64,000 nt of DNA from Adiantum capillus-veneris (GCA_014529385.2 CM043961.1:14953478-15017477); one strand, 5' to 3'. Counted from the first letter of the stretch, positions 43,684 to 55,481 are shown. The notes: generated by a model not told the origin, from the sequence alone. Numbers and translations: made by a program.

Positions 43684-46680
43684 CCTCTTTTCTTTGGAGA
43701 GCATGGAGAGGATGCAGAATTATTTTTAGCAAATTTCAAGATGTCTTGCCGTATCAAGAGGATAGTAACCGATCAAGAACGTGTAGAAATGTTTGAGGTG
43801 GTCCTTAGGAAAGATGCTAGTACTTGGTTTGACTCTTTGCCTAAGGAAATTAAGGGGAATTACACAGAAGTTTTGAATCGTTTTAAGAGATACTTCTTTG
43901 ATCCCCAAAACACTCAAAAACTATGGCAAGACATTGTTTCTCATAAGCAAAAAGACTTAGATGACTACTACTTGTACAAACAAGAGTTTCTACGTCTTTG
44001 GGCTCTATGGATACGAAATGTTGCTAACCCTGGTGATGGTGCAGAATTTTTAAAGAAGGAGAGGTTCATAGCCGGACTCTTTCCTAACCTTAAGGTAAAA
44101 GTTGAGGCGGGTGCACCTGCTACTTTTGATGAAGCGGAAACTAGGGTTGCTGAGAAGTATAGGAAACTCAAGTGCTTAAGGGGAGAGGTTCCAATAGAAG
44201 GTCTTAGACCCAAAGGTAAGTCACAAGCATCAACATCTAGGGAGCTTCCTGAGGTAACGGCTGAAGTGATTGAGAAGTTAAATGAATCTTTAAGCAGCCT
44301 GTCAATTCACCTTGCACAAGCTGTAGGTCCAAAGGGACAAGCAAAGAAGTCAGAAGAGAGAGAGCCACGAACTAGGAGAGTCTTGCAATGTTGGAATTGC
44401 GGTGAGTCTGGACATGGGATGTATAATTGTCCTTGGCCCCGTGGGGAGCCAGGGAGACCTAACTTGAATTACCCAGTGATGAATGCAGGTGAAGGATCTA
44501 GTCAGCAACCACGGCTTATACAAAGGACAAATGGAGCAAGACCACCTCCACAAGGAGTGGAAGGAGTTCCACCTTTGCCAGACCCAAACGTGCATGTGGT
44601 AGAGGTGAAAAATTCAAGAGAGGTAGATATGGAAGCAAATGGCATTAAGCGTGGCCGAGGGAAAGGTAAGGAGAAAGAAGGAGTTACATCACAAAGTGAC
44701 CATGGACGAGAAAAGAAAGCAAAGGAGACCAACGAGGCTAAGAGGACTCGACATCCTATCAACCTCCAAGACTTCCCTCTTGGACATGGAATGGCTCCAT
44801 ACAACTTGTTGGAAGACATGAGAGGTAAGGGTCCTGATATCTCATGGCCTCAATTTCTTGCATTATGTCCACAAGTTAGGAGGGATTTAACAAGGGCAAT
44901 TAGCACTAGGAGAAAGGTGAAAGAGAGTGTTCCTGTTGTAAAAATTGCACAAGCTAAAATGAATGAGGACATTACACCTGTGCTAGATTGTTACATAAAA
45001 GGGAGATTGGTTAGGAAAGGTCTAGTGGATGGGGGTGCACAAATTTGCATCATGACAGAGGGACTCATGCAAAAACTAGGCATGCACATCCATGAGACAC
45101 CTGAAATTAAGGTCAAGATGGCAAACAATAGCAAGGCTAGGTGCGTAGGCATTTGTAAAAATGTTTTTGTGGAGGCCTTTGGCATTAAGAAGGCAGTGGA
45201 TTTCTATGTCATGTCTACCAAAGGAAATGGTTACCCATTTATCCTAGGGAGACCATGGCTAATGAAAATGCGAGCTTTGCAGGATTGGGAGAGTGGAAAG
45301 CTAATTTGCAGGAACGACAATCATAAGAAGGTTGTCTTTGACATGAAGGAGCAACGCCAAGAGGAGCTCCATGAAGAATCATCTCAAAGTGAGACGGAAG
45401 AAGGTTGGACCGATAGCACTTCAGAAGAAGAAAGTAGCGGCAGCATTACTGAAGAGGAGTCTTCCATCGAAGTCATGGGGGTAAGGTTTAAGCCAAGCAA
45501 CCAAGAGACGTCTTGTCAAGGCTTGGAGGAGGTAGGTCCTCAAGAGAATGAAGGTGTTCAAGATGAAGGGATGCTGGAAGGTATGCTATCAACAACACTT
45601 ACAAAGGATGAAAGAGAGGAGTTCAAATGTGTGCTAAGGAAGTTTCCTAGGCTTTTTGCTAAAGACTACACCGACGTGCATGGGGTAGATGTTGTTCAAC
45701 ACAAGATTGAGTTAAAGCCTGAGGCCACACCTAAAGCTCAGAAGCTACGAAGGCTAGGAGTTATAAAGGAGCAGGCTCTACTCAAGGAGGTAAGAAATCT
45801 TCTAGCAGCAGGTTTCATTTATCCAGTGGAGAATTCAGAGTGGGTCTCTCCTGTTGTTGTCACTCCTAAGAAAAATGGCAAGTGGAGGGTGTGTGTAGAT
45901 TACCGTCCCCTCAATGAGGCAACAAAAAGAGATCACTTTCCCCTCCCATTCCAGGATGAGATACTAAATGAGGTAGCTGGTCATGAGAAGTACACTGTGT
46001 GCGATGGTTACTCGGGTTACTTTCAAATAGGGATTGCATTGGAGGATCAATTGAAAACAACCTTTATCACTCCTTGGGGTTGTTATGCTTTTAGAGTCAT
46101 GCCATTTGGTTTGAAAAATGCTCCTGCAACATTCCAACATTTCATGAATATGGTGTTTCAAGCATTCTTTGGAAAGTCAATTAGGGTGTTCATTGATGAT
46201 TTCTGTATTTATAGCTCAAAATCATTGCATCTACAAAGGGTAGAAGAAGGTTTAAAGAAGCTCTACGACATGGGAGGTCAACTCAACCCCGACAAGTGCC
46301 ATATAGGTGAGGATGAAGTAATCTTGATTGGTCATAAAGTTTCTTACAAAGGCATTGAAGTGGATCCTTCAAAGGCAAAGGCTCTTATTGAGCTACCATC
46401 ACCCAAGAGTCTTAAGGAGGTCATCTCATTCATTCAAAAGGTGAAGTATATGTCACGCTTCATTCACTTAGCCTCGGAGTTACTTCACCCTTTGCAAAAG
46501 TTGACACAACAAGTAGAATTTGCATGGTCTGATGAGCTTGAAGAATACTTTTGTAACATTAAAGCCATTTTGTCAGAGCTACCAACACTCATGCCTCCTT
46601 GTTGGGAGTACACATTCTTTGTTAGCTCTAGTGCTGGGAAAGAAACAATTGGTGCAGTTGTTACAACAAGATCCCTATAG
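43654..46680 (+). pseudogene. Element D gag-protease-RT polyprotein
   Basis: 1008 codons from MESQRQMSRYPLF. Gag capsid-like region about residues 30-175 (ASTWFDSLPKEIKGNYTEVLNRF); CCHC knuckle CWNCGESGHGMYNC at 246-259; basic linker; retropepsin-like LVDGGAQICIM with Asp at about 459 (Asp-Gly-Gly instead of Asp-Ser/Thr-Gly) and ILGRPWL; RT from about 740 with VCVDYRPLNEATKRDHFPLP and an intact FIDD at 846-849. RNase H starts at about 965 with FFVSSSAGKETIGAVV, where the first catalytic Asp is replaced. The frame ends prematurely by a frameshift near 46,670. The protein would form particles and reverse transcribe the RNA. Confidence 0.95.
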
Positions 46681-47048
46681 TACCAGGATGCAGCATCTAC
46701 TTTGCTAGTAGAGTCATGAATGCTTTAGAGAGAGGCTACACGAAGGCAGAACTCATGATGCTTTCTCTCATGTTTGCGATAAGGAAGTTTAGATCCTACT
46801 TGCTCCCAAAACCTTTTGTAATCCTCACCGCAGAGAATTTGTTCCCTTGGGTGTCATCTCAAATGAATCTTAGTACTAGGGTCTCAAAGTGGATTATGGA
46901 GTTGCAAGAGTTTCAATACTCTTTCAAGGTAGAAGATAGTGTGCGTGCACAATTGGCAGGGATTCTCACTTATAGGGTGCATGAAAAGGAGATTAAGGTG
47001 CCTGAAGTAAAGACCCTACCATTGCCACCACCAAAAAAGTATTCCTAA
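46681..47048 (+). pseudogene. Element D first (degenerate) RNase H, C-terminal part
   Basis: After the frameshift the text continues in another frame with IYFASRVMNALERGYTKAELMMLSLMFAIRKFRSYLLPKPFVIL and RVSKWIMELQEFQYSF, the usual end of a Ty3 RNase H domain but without the expected carboxylates. Loss of the first domain's active site is known for Tat elements, where the second domain is thought to take over. Confidence 0.85.
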
Positions 47049-47058
47049 TGCTTTTACC

Positions 47059-47592
47059 TTGTTCTTTGATGGAGATTTTCGTCGAGCCACAGGAAAAGCA
47101 GGGGGAGGGCTAGTGTTGCTCAACCCAAGTGGAGAGGTGTTCATGAAAGAGAAGTTCAATCTACCAAGTTCAGCTAGCAACAATGAAGCAGAATATGACA
47201 CACTACTTCATGGTTTAAAAATATGCATTGGCCATGGTATACAACGTCTCATGGTAAAAGGGGATGCACTTCTCATTGTGAAGCAGATTTTAGGCATTTG
47301 GGCATGCAAAAATGAAAGACTAAGGGCCAAAGTTCATACCATCCGTAGGCTATTTAATCAATTTGAGGAGGTGCAATTATATCATATTCCTAGGAAACAA
47401 AATGAAGATGCTGATTTACTTGCACAACAAGCCATTGCATGTGTAAAGAAAGAAGTGCAGGTCATCATGGTGGCGGCTGCTGTGAAGCAACCGAGGTACC
47501 AGGGATTGGAGTCATTGGCTCCCATCATTGGCTACATTTTGGAGGGGAGTTTCCACCAGACTTCACAAAAGCTCAGAAGAGGAGACTCATGA
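47059..47592 (+). pseudogene. Element D second, archaeal-type RNase H
   Basis: LFFDGDFRRATGKAGGG holds the first Asp (residue 4 of the ORF). SNNEAEYDTLLHGL gives the Glu (45), LMVKGDALLIVKQ the Asp (69) and QNEDADLLAQQA the last Asp (118), so the D-E-D-D set is complete. This is the aRNH domain diagnostic of plant Tat elements. A stop (47046-47048) separates it from the preceding domain, and a frameshift near 47,590 separates it from the integrase. Confidence 0.92.
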
Positions 47593-48923
47593 AGAAGGCA
47601 AGCATGTATCTCTTCCTAGAAGGCTCCCTCTATCAAAGAGGGAAGGATAAAGTGTGCAGAAGAGTACCAACTATCGCGGAAATTCCAGCCATTCTAAAAG
47701 GTTTGCATGAAGAGGCATGTGGTGGTCATTTTTCCCAAGAATTAACTGTGAAGAAGACTTTGCTTGCGGGGTATGTCTGACCAAGTCTGCATGTGGATGT
47801 CCAACATTGGTGTAAAAGTTGTCACAATTGTCAGGTAAATGGGAATACAAGATTGATTTATGGTCCAAGGCAAATCGTGCTTGCAAATGGACCCTTTGAA
47901 AAGTGGGGCATTGATGCTATGGGTCCTCTGCCTAGGACAAAAAATGGTAAACTCTACATTCTAGTGGCTGTAGACTATATGACTAGGTGGGTGGAAGCAC
48001 AAAGTGTGGCAAAGGTAAATGAGAGGATAGTGAGCAAATTCATCTACACTCACATTTGTTGTAGATTTGGCACACCTTTGGAGATTGTTTCTGATAATGG
48101 TCCAGGGTTTAGAAAGGGATTGCTCATAGAAGTCTGTGAAGAACTTCACATTCTACATCATCACAGTACACCCTACTATCCCCAATCAAATGGTTTGGTA
48201 GAAAAAGCTAATGGTGTCATTGCAGGCATCATTAGAAAGATGGTGAAAAACAAGACAAAGTTGTGGGATGAATTCTTGGATGGTGCCTTGTGGGCGTATC
48301 GAACCACATATAGGGAAGCCACGGAGTTCACACCATTTCACTTGGTCTATGGTCAAGAGGCTTTATAGCCAATTGAGCTAAACATTCCAACAATGCGACT
48401 TCATGGCAAATCAGCACAAGATGATCAAGAAGCATGGATGGATCGACTTCTTACCTTAGCTGAGCTTGAGTGGAAAAGAGAAGCAGCATACGAGTGCTAT
48501 AAGAGGAAATCCACACAGACAAAGGAGAAGCTTGACAAGAAACTGAAGGACAAAGGCATCAATGAAGGAGATCTTGTGCTAAGGTATGACAATCGACTCG
48601 ATAATCGTTTTGATGCCAAATTTGAAACAAGATGGCAGGGGCCATACATAGTCAAGAAGGCTTTCAATTCAAGTTACTATCAACTTATGGACTTGAATGG
48701 GAAAGAGCACTCCATGAAGGTAAACGGCTATCGCTTGAAGCCTTACTTGAGTCGCCTTCTACCAAAGGATCTACCAGAGCAAAAGGCAACTATCTCATGT
48801 AAGTATTGTTCCATGAAGCATGAGTGTAACACAAACCAAAATTCCAAGGGGCCAAACAATGAAGATCTTGTCAAAGACTCTGAAGCACTCTCTTTGGAAA
48901 AGATTCTTTATATTGGTACATGA
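47593..48923 (+). pseudogene. Element D integrase
   Basis: H2C2 finger (EEACGGHFSQELT...HWCKSCHNCQV) with a stop at 47778-47780 in the middle. In the ORF 47793-48368 the core has WGIDAMGPL (Asp 41), IVSDNGPGF (Asp 101) and NGLVEKANG (Glu 137), the D-D-35-E spacing. A stop at 48366-48368 separates the C-terminal domain (48393-48923), which has the GPYIVKKAF motif and no chromodomain. Together with the other breaks this copy needs several repairs, so it is not autonomous. Confidence 0.92.
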
Positions 48924-48951
48924 ATATACCATCATCCTGGGGGAGGGCTAA
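48924..48951 (+). promoter_or_regulatory. Polypurine tract of element D
   Basis: CTGGGGGAGGGCTAA directly before the 3' LTR start TGATAG. Confidence 0.85.
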
Positions 48952-51322
48952 TGATAGCCGTTTTTCGGCTCTCTGTAATAGCCATAGTGAGTTATCTCAC
49001 CCTATCAAATCACTCAAACACTGTGGTTACCCTCACCCTTTCACTGTATATAGGTGCGTGTGAGTTAGGGGACTTTTCCCATATCTCCTTACTGAAATAA
49101 AAAACCCTCAATTAGCTAGTCATTGGGCTAGTTGAGCCAAAAAAATAAAAAATATAAGTATATTATGGCCCATGCGTATGTAAATATTTCTTTGTATATA
49201 GGGCCTAAATAAAAGATTTTTTCATAATTATTTTGGTATTTATTTAAATATTTCTACCTAGGTGTGTGTTATTTATGCTCTGTACATTGCTTCACCATTA
49301 CCACAATTTTTCTTACCATTTTTCATACTCTTTATTCCATATAGAAATATTTTCATGTAAGCTTCTCTTATATTTGGTGTAACTCCACCCCAACAAAAAT
49401 CCAAAAAAACTAGTTTTATTTATGTGTATATTTTTTCACCATTGTGATTTTTTCCTTCCTACATCTATTTTGTTTTTTTTCTAAAAAATTAGAACACCAA
49501 AAATATTTATCTTTTTATGGTAGCCTCATAATGAGAGAGATTTCTTTTGACCCCTTTATATTTTTTCCACTTATATTATTTATATTTGACATGTACATAT
49601 TTTTTAGACCCCTCAATATTTGATTTTCTTAGTTGTACTATTCACTTATATCATGATCTCAACAATATCTTCAATTATAGACCTACCAAATAAGGTCAAG
49701 GGTAGGTGGCATGCATACATGCACTATGGAGGGCTCACTCTTGGAGGTATTCAAAACAATCATCCAAAGAAGGACCCCACAAGGACTTTGTGCAGTGGAA
49801 AAAAATAGTCGGTTTTGCTGAATTTTTAAATTCACTTGCTCTCCAAATTTGAAAAGGTGATACAAACAAAAGTTGTAGCTCGTGGGCTGAACTTTTGCCT
49901 CAACTTTTTTCATATTTTTTTGAGCTACGAGCTGTGAGATATGATTTTATTAGTGGACCCCAGTTTTCCCATGCTATGCAGCCACACTCTCTCTTCCACT
50001 TTATCATTTTCCTCTTTCACACACACTTCTCCACTCATCATCCCCACCTCTCTCACCACTCCTCTCTGCACCCTACTCACCTTCTCCTCAACCTTGAAGA
50101 ATAAGAGAAACCATGGTGAACTCATACCTCCCACACACAATTCCATTCCAAAATTGACCACCTAGTCTCATTTTTCCTCCTCCAAATTACCCATATCTAT
50201 CAGAAAACCACAAAATTCAGCCTCTTCTCTTAAAAGACAGCATCATGGTGGTTGATTTCTCAGCTTCAATTACCTTGTTTCTCAAGGAAGGTCAAGAGTG
50301 GAGAAAAAATGTACCGTCAAAGCTAGTGGACCGTCAACAAGCGTCAAAATTGGCCCTACTCGAGACACTTGGAGCATCAACCTTGTAAGAAATCCACCTT
50401 TTCTTACCTCTTAAGAGTTTTTCTTCCTTATTTCTTTCCTTCATGGATACTCCCATTGTAAATATCCAATTCCATTTGTAAATTAATACTAACTCTACTA
50501 ACACTAACCCACTATGAAAAGTCCTATCACCTCCATTTCTCTCCTCTCTCTTTCCCCACCAACTTCTTGATAATTCCAAGCAAAAGAAATTAGGTAAATT
50601 GCTGAAAATCTAACCCAACCATGGTTAGAGGAGTAACCCTAGCCTTCAAAATTGCTATAAAAGGAGGGTGTAGCTAGCACAAAAAAAGAGAAGAAAGAGC
50701 ACTATGCTATAGCTTAAGAAGCCAAGCTCAACCTCTTGAGAAGGAGCTCTTGACTGGAATCTCATTGGCATTAGGCATATGTATGTGTTGTATTAGGGGT
50801 GATTAGCAAGGGAACTCTATGCCATTGTAAGAGAGAGTGATCATTCAATTGAGAGTAGGAAATCTATCATTTCTCCTACTAGTGTAAGCCCAACATTTGC
50901 TGAATCAAGGAGAGTGAATTTGGACTAAGCATGGATACCTTGTCTCCCTTCCAACGTGAAGTCATGGACAATAATGATGTGTAAGTGTCTTGGTGTTTTA
51001 TTTAAGTTCTTGATAGCTTGTCTCCGGGTATTGTTATCAATTTAGCCATAAATCCCACATGCTGTAAGAGGGCGACAGGGTGGAGAGGACTCCCCTGGCC
51101 TTAAGACAGTAATTGGGGTGGCTTTTTTCTTGTGATGTGTTGTAGTGTAATTTACTCAGGCTATGTTGAACAAATACTAATCTCACTTTGATTGGTCATG
51201 ACAGATTTGTAAGAAGGCATTAGTACAACAAGCACCCCCTTCCCCCTTCTCTGTCTTTCTTATATATATATATATTTATGTTTGCTTGATCATTAACGAT
51301 ACACTTCAAAGCAGCCCGAGTA

Positions 51323-51414
<92 letters not shown>

Positions 51415-51673
51415 TTTTAGTGTGTGAGAGTGTTCCATTGGTGTTAGGGTTAGTGTAAATTCCTTGCTTGTTTGTGGGTTGCTCTAACAATTCTTCTCTT
51501 TTGCATCCTAGTTCGCTCTTAAACTAGGTGGTGCCCCTTGTGTAGTTGGGATTTGGCTGTGGGTTTGTTGTTTCGGTTTGTGTTGTGTTGTGCCCCAGCC
51601 CCATTGAGCAGCACGGGAGCCTTGAAGGGTGTCTAGAGGTTGCTCTTCTTGTTGCCCGCCCCGGACCGCTTCA
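48952..51673 (+). repeat. Element D 3' LTR
   Basis: 2,722 bp. Differs from the 5' LTR by roughly 35 substitutions and a few small indels counted by eye, one of them a 9-bp indel near 49,148. TATA box at 50656-50663, (CT)n at 51326-51411. Confidence 0.95.
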
Positions 51674-52520
51674 ATACATTGATGTACTTTATAGCTAATC
51701 AAGGTATTAGACCTCCAATGGTAAGACTCATGATTAAGCCAAAGACTAGAAACTGCCATGATTGTGGTGCAAATGATCATTGGAAGAATAATTGCCTAGA
51801 ACCTGACAAGAACATTAAGCCAGTTGAAGCTTTTTGTACACAATGTTGCAAGAAGTGTGGAAAATTCCTTGAAGATTGTCCAACAAATCCTTTAAACAAA
51901 GGAAAAGAAATGGTAAATGTAGTCCAAGTGATACCTAGTAGCTCTTCTAAACGTGAACCTATTGTTCCATTCAAGGTGATCACTATAGCCCAAGCTAAGA
52001 AAAAGAAACATAACTCCTCTAATGAATCAGAGAATTCTAAAAATTCCTCTCAAAAGACGAAGAAAAGAAGGCATTAAAGATATGATATAAGTAAACAGAA
52101 ACAAAAGGATGAAATTGAGGAAAAAGCCAAAAAACTATTCCAACAAAAAATGAAAGAAACTGAGAGTGAAATCAAGGAAACCACAATAAAATCTGGAGGA
52201 TCAATTTTGATAGACAAAATTTTTGAGCCATTCAATGCAGCCTTGGAAGCTTTCCAAGCAAGACTTAAAGCAGGCAAAAATATGGACAACAAATGGAAAA
52301 ACTATCCTTCTCCTATCAAAATTTGGTAAGATTTACTCAAGAAATACTAGGAAAACAAAAACCCAAACTTGAGAGTATAGCAAAACCTAAGGAGCTTTTG
52401 GTAGAAACCAATAAAGAGAAATCTAAAGTGGAGGTAGAATCTCGCCTTGAAACTAAAGAGCCGAAACTCATAATGGTAGACAGCGAGAAACAGGGGGAGA
52501 GAGACAAATAGAGAGAGGAA
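51674..52520 (+). pseudogene. Element E gag, right part (zinc knuckle and coiled region)
   Basis: Continues E's gag after D: FIANQGIRPP, CCHC knuckle CHDCGANDHWKNNC, and a second Cys cluster (CTQCCKKCGKFLEDC). A Lys/Glu-rich region follows (52080-52511) whose ILIDKIFEPFNAALEAFQARLK matches VLADKVNEQLDALLKAYEARLK in element F. Two stops break it, and it dissolves into GA-rich sequence near 52,500, where E appears truncated. Confidence 0.8.
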
Positions 52521-52614
52521 AGGAGAAAAAAATAAGAGAATTTTTATTGTCATAAGAACAACCCGAATAGATACAAGAGATCTACTTGACGAGTCTTGAT
52601 CTCAAAGTTTGGGG

Positions 52615-52617
<3 letters not shown>

Positions 52618-52663
<46 letters not shown>

Positions 52664-52880
52664 TCATCTTTGTGGAGTGATTATAGGGACTAAAATCCAT
52701 CCTCCTTGCTTATGCGTTCATGCACACACACACACATATATTTATAGCTCCCTACGAGCCTACATTTGCCCATAGCAAAATAAATATTGATGGATGGAGT
52801 AGAAAGGGTAATCGGGGGTTTAAACACCTCTATGTGTGTTTTTATGTGTGTGTGTGTGTGTATCTCTCTCTCTCTCTCTC
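52618..52880. repeat. Microsatellite cluster at the E/F junction
   Basis: (GA)n 52618-52661, short (CA)n near 52724-52734, (TG)n about 52843-52861 and (TC)n 52862-52880. It lies between the truncated end of E and the integrase end of F. No F 3' LTR is recognisable here. Confidence 0.9.
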
Positions 52881-52918
52881 GTGGAGCATCTCCTGTGTGA
52901 GTGGTAGATGATACCTCC

Positions 52919-53248
52919 TCAGTCTCGACATCCACTAATCCAGTTCGACATTTCTTCACCTGCTAATGTAGCAAGCTTGACAGCTCCACTTTGTGATAGA
53001 TCCCTAATCACAAATGGTCCCATCCCTCGCTTTTTAAGTTTCTTGGCATGTTGCTTCAAAGTATAAACAAGTAGGTAATCACTTGTTTTGAACTCTTTAG
53101 TGCGCACATGTTTGTCAAAAATTTCTTTTTGTCTTCTCTTTTTAGCATAGATTGAAGCTACAGCTCGTAAGCGGAGTTCATCTAGCTTTTCAAGATCATC
53201 TATTCTGGAAGAGAGCTCATGCCCTCTCCATTCTAAGTTTGTTGCTAC
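52919..53248 (-). pseudogene. Element F integrase C-terminal domain
   Basis: LVYTLKQHAKKLKKRGMGPFVIRDLSQSGAVKLATLAGEE matches the GPF/Y-type integrase tail of plant gypsy elements. It is separated from the core by a frameshift near 53,240. Confidence 0.8.
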
Positions 53249-54112
53249 TCATAGAGTTGGAATTAAAAACTCTATGGGTAGTATAGCATTTAGGCCAAAC
53301 ACCATATTGTATGGTGTTGTTCCGATTGATATTTTGTAAGCTACCCTGTATGCCCATAGTGTTGAGTGTAGCTGTTGATCCCAATCTGTTCTTGATTCTG
53401 ACACTATTTTAGTGAGAACCGTGCATAGTGTTTTATTTGTGGCCTCAGCTTGCCCATTGGCCTGTGGATGGTATGGTGTAGATTTCCTATGTATGACCAT
53501 GAATTCCTCTAGCAGATATTCAATGACTTTAGTGAGAAAATGTGTCCCACGATTATTGACAATTTCTATTGGTAACCTGTAACGTACAAAAACATTCTCA
53601 TTCAAAAATTGTGCAGTGGTGCGTCCATCAGCTTTTTGTGTTACCTTGGCTTCGACCCATTTTGTGAGATAGTTCGTAGCCACTATGATATATTGGGTAT
53701 GGGTGAGATATGCAGGGTGTGATATAGGTCCCACAAAATCAATGCCCCATTTTTCAAATGCTCTTGCTCCCATCATTGGCCTTAATGGAATCTCATCTCT
53801 TTTTATTGGCACCTTGGTGCGTTGACATGCGTCACAACGCTTTACAAACTCTTCAGCATCCATGTGCAATGTAGGCCACCAAATTCCTGCGGCGGGTAAG
53901 ACAATTTTTGTCATCTTATCGCCTGAAAAATGGCCTCCACTTATTCCGCTATGTGCGTGTTCTAGAAACAGCAGGTATTCGCTTTCACTTGCACAGATTC
54001 TAAGTTGATTGTCCTTTCCTCGCTTATAGAGTTGGTTCCCAATTAATTGAAAGTCACGAGCTTCCAACTCTATAGCTTTTTTCCTTGCTCTTGTGATGTT
54101 CTCGAGGAACAT
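53249..54112 (-). pseudogene. Element F integrase: second H2C2 finger and catalytic core
   Basis: 287 codons. H2C2 finger: AHSGISGGHF (His 54 and 61) and CDACQ (Cys 93 and 96). Core: WGIDFVGPI (Asp 125); EIVNNRGTHF, where Asn 187 stands in place of the second catalytic Asp; and NGQAEATNK (Glu 223, spacing 35). The Asp-to-Asn change would abolish strand transfer. The N-terminal part (NITRARKKAIELEARDFQLIGNQLYKRG) is the usual integrase lead-in. Confidence 0.92.
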
Positions 54113-54420
54113 CCTGGTGTTAAGAAGTCAATGATATATTGACTCCATGCAGGTGCTATGTTTACGTGAAACAAAGTTGCGTGATCCACAGGTCGTTTGG
54201 CACTACATATAGTACAATTGGTAGCATAAGAATGTGTGTCCGCATACATAGTTGGCCAATAAACCCCTAATTGTTTTAGTCTCTGGTGTGTTTTCAATGT
54301 TTAACAATGAAATGCACAATCCTGGACATGTGCCTCTTCAAGGTAGCACTCAAATTCTTCCGGATTTATACATAATCTTAGGATTAGGTCTGATCCAAGA
54401 TGATACAGCCGTCCTGCTAT
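54070..54420 (-). pseudogene. Element F extra H2C2 zinc-binding domain
   Basis: Immediately upstream of the normal finger, minus-strand text LYHLGSDLILRLCINPEEFE...AHVQDCAFH, then GVYWPTMYADTHSYATNCTIC, reproduces the same pattern: His-x6-His followed by Cys-x2-Cys and the YWPT/WWPT motif. One stop (54301-54303) lies inside. Compared with LYKRGKDNQLRICASESEY...GIWWPTLHMDAEEFVKRCDAC it is clearly paralogous, so the element carries two integrase-type zinc domains in tandem. Confidence 0.85.
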
Positions 54421-54839
54421 CAACTGGAAGATTTTTGTTTGTCGAATTGTTTGTTGTTTGGATCTGTATTCCGTATTATCAAACTTACTTCCAAAGGAAA
54501 GAATGCTAACAATTTCCTGAGACCATTTGGGTACCATTTCAATATTGAAAAGATACGCATCTAGTATGTCATCATCTACTCCTTCAGGAGCTTCCCCGTT
54601 GTGTATCCTTGAAAGATGATCCGCTCGTAGATGGGTTTTACCCTTTTTGACCACCACTGTGAAGTCAAATTCTAGCAATATAATAAACCAACGTACGATT
54701 CTCCCTGTATTGCATGGTTTATTTACCAAATACAAAAGATCTTGATGATCTGTGAAGAACACAAAATTGTTTGCAAGCAAATAAGCCGAAATTTCTTTAC
54801 AGCATAAATCATTCCTAACCCTTCCCACTCAGTGGTTGT
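54421..54839 (-). pseudogene. Element F RNase H, C-terminal half
   Basis: ISAYLLANNFVFFTDHQDLLYLVNKP, VVKKGKTHLRADHLSRI and a spacer. TDHQ and ADHLSR are the usual Ty3 RNase H motifs. The frame breaks near 54,836 against the upstream half. Confidence 0.85.
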
Positions 54840-55478
54840 CTAGTTCTTTTTTGCACTGTTTAACTGTCGGCTCGCATAGTAAACCGGAAAATCCATTGTT
54901 CTGTCTCCAGGTTGAGCCAGAATACTTCCAATTTCATATGCAGAAGCATCAATGTGAACATGGAATATCTTTTCCCAATCTGGTGCCTTCGGTACAGGTG
55001 CTGATATAAGGTTTTCCTTCAGCTTTTGGAATGAAGTTTCACACTCCTCGGTCCACTCGAAATTGACTAGCAAACGATACAGAGGTTGTGCGATAACCGC
55101 ATACATGTATCTGAATCTTTGATAATATCCGCAGTGTCCCATGAAGGATTGCACTTGCTTCACATTAGTAGGCCTGGGTAGGTCTACACTGACTTTGACT
55201 TTGTCTAGGTCTGTGGTTATGCCATTTCTTGAGACAATGTGTCCTAAGATGCGGCCTTGCTTAACCATGAATACACACTTTTCCGGGTTAAGACAGATTC
55301 TATTTGTCCTGCATTTTTCAAAGACCTTTTGCAAATGGTCGATATGCTCCTCTCGTAGAAGAGAGTGTACACAAAGATCATCCATGTAAATTTCTAAGAA
55401 TATTCTTAGGTATTTCTTGAATGGGTGAGTCATTAACCTCTGGAAAGTGGCTGGGGCATTAGTTAAGACAAATGGCAT
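54840..55478 (-). pseudogene. Element F reverse transcriptase C-terminal half and RNase H start
   Basis: MPFVLTNAPATFQRLM, EIYMDDLCVHS with an intact YMDD (Asp 33 and 34), LNPEKCVFMVKQGRILGHIVS, then RNase H starting VHIDASAYEIGSILAQPG and VYYASRQLNSAKKN. One in-frame stop separates it from the N-terminal RT half (55482-55742). Confidence 0.93.
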
Positions 55479-55481
55479 AAC

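Larger units (their letters stand above)
39160..51673 (+). mobile_element. Element D: Tat-type Ty3/gypsy retrotransposon
   Basis: 12.5 kb with 2.7-kb LTRs that are about 98-99% identical by eye. Flanked by ATAC on both sides (39156-39159 and 51674-51677). Removing D and one ATAC rejoins the reading frame of E's gag exactly. Internal order: PBS, two 70-residue ORFs, two 150-170-residue ORFs, gag, protease, RT, degenerate RNase H, second archaeal-type RNase H, integrase. The dual RNase H and no chromodomain fit the Tat lineage, some of whose members (for example Ogre) have an extra ORF before gag. Confidence 0.95.
34726..52520 (+). mobile_element. Element E: decayed Ty3/gypsy element, interrupted by D and truncated on the right
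   Basis: A TATA-bearing LTR end, a PBS at 35396-35413, a repeat-rich leader, a pre-gag domain and gag (37249-39159) continue beyond insertion D at 51674-52511. The gag frame matches element F (minus strand), so E and F are the same or sister families. No E protease, RT or integrase is present: it ends near 52,520 in GA-rich sequence. Left limit given as the TATA box because the true LTR start is unknown. Confidence 0.7.

Noticed and set aside
52511-52918. 3' LTR of element F at the left end
   Set aside because: No sequence resembling the right-hand LTR (start TGTTGGACGG) occurs here, so the left end of F is probably truncated.
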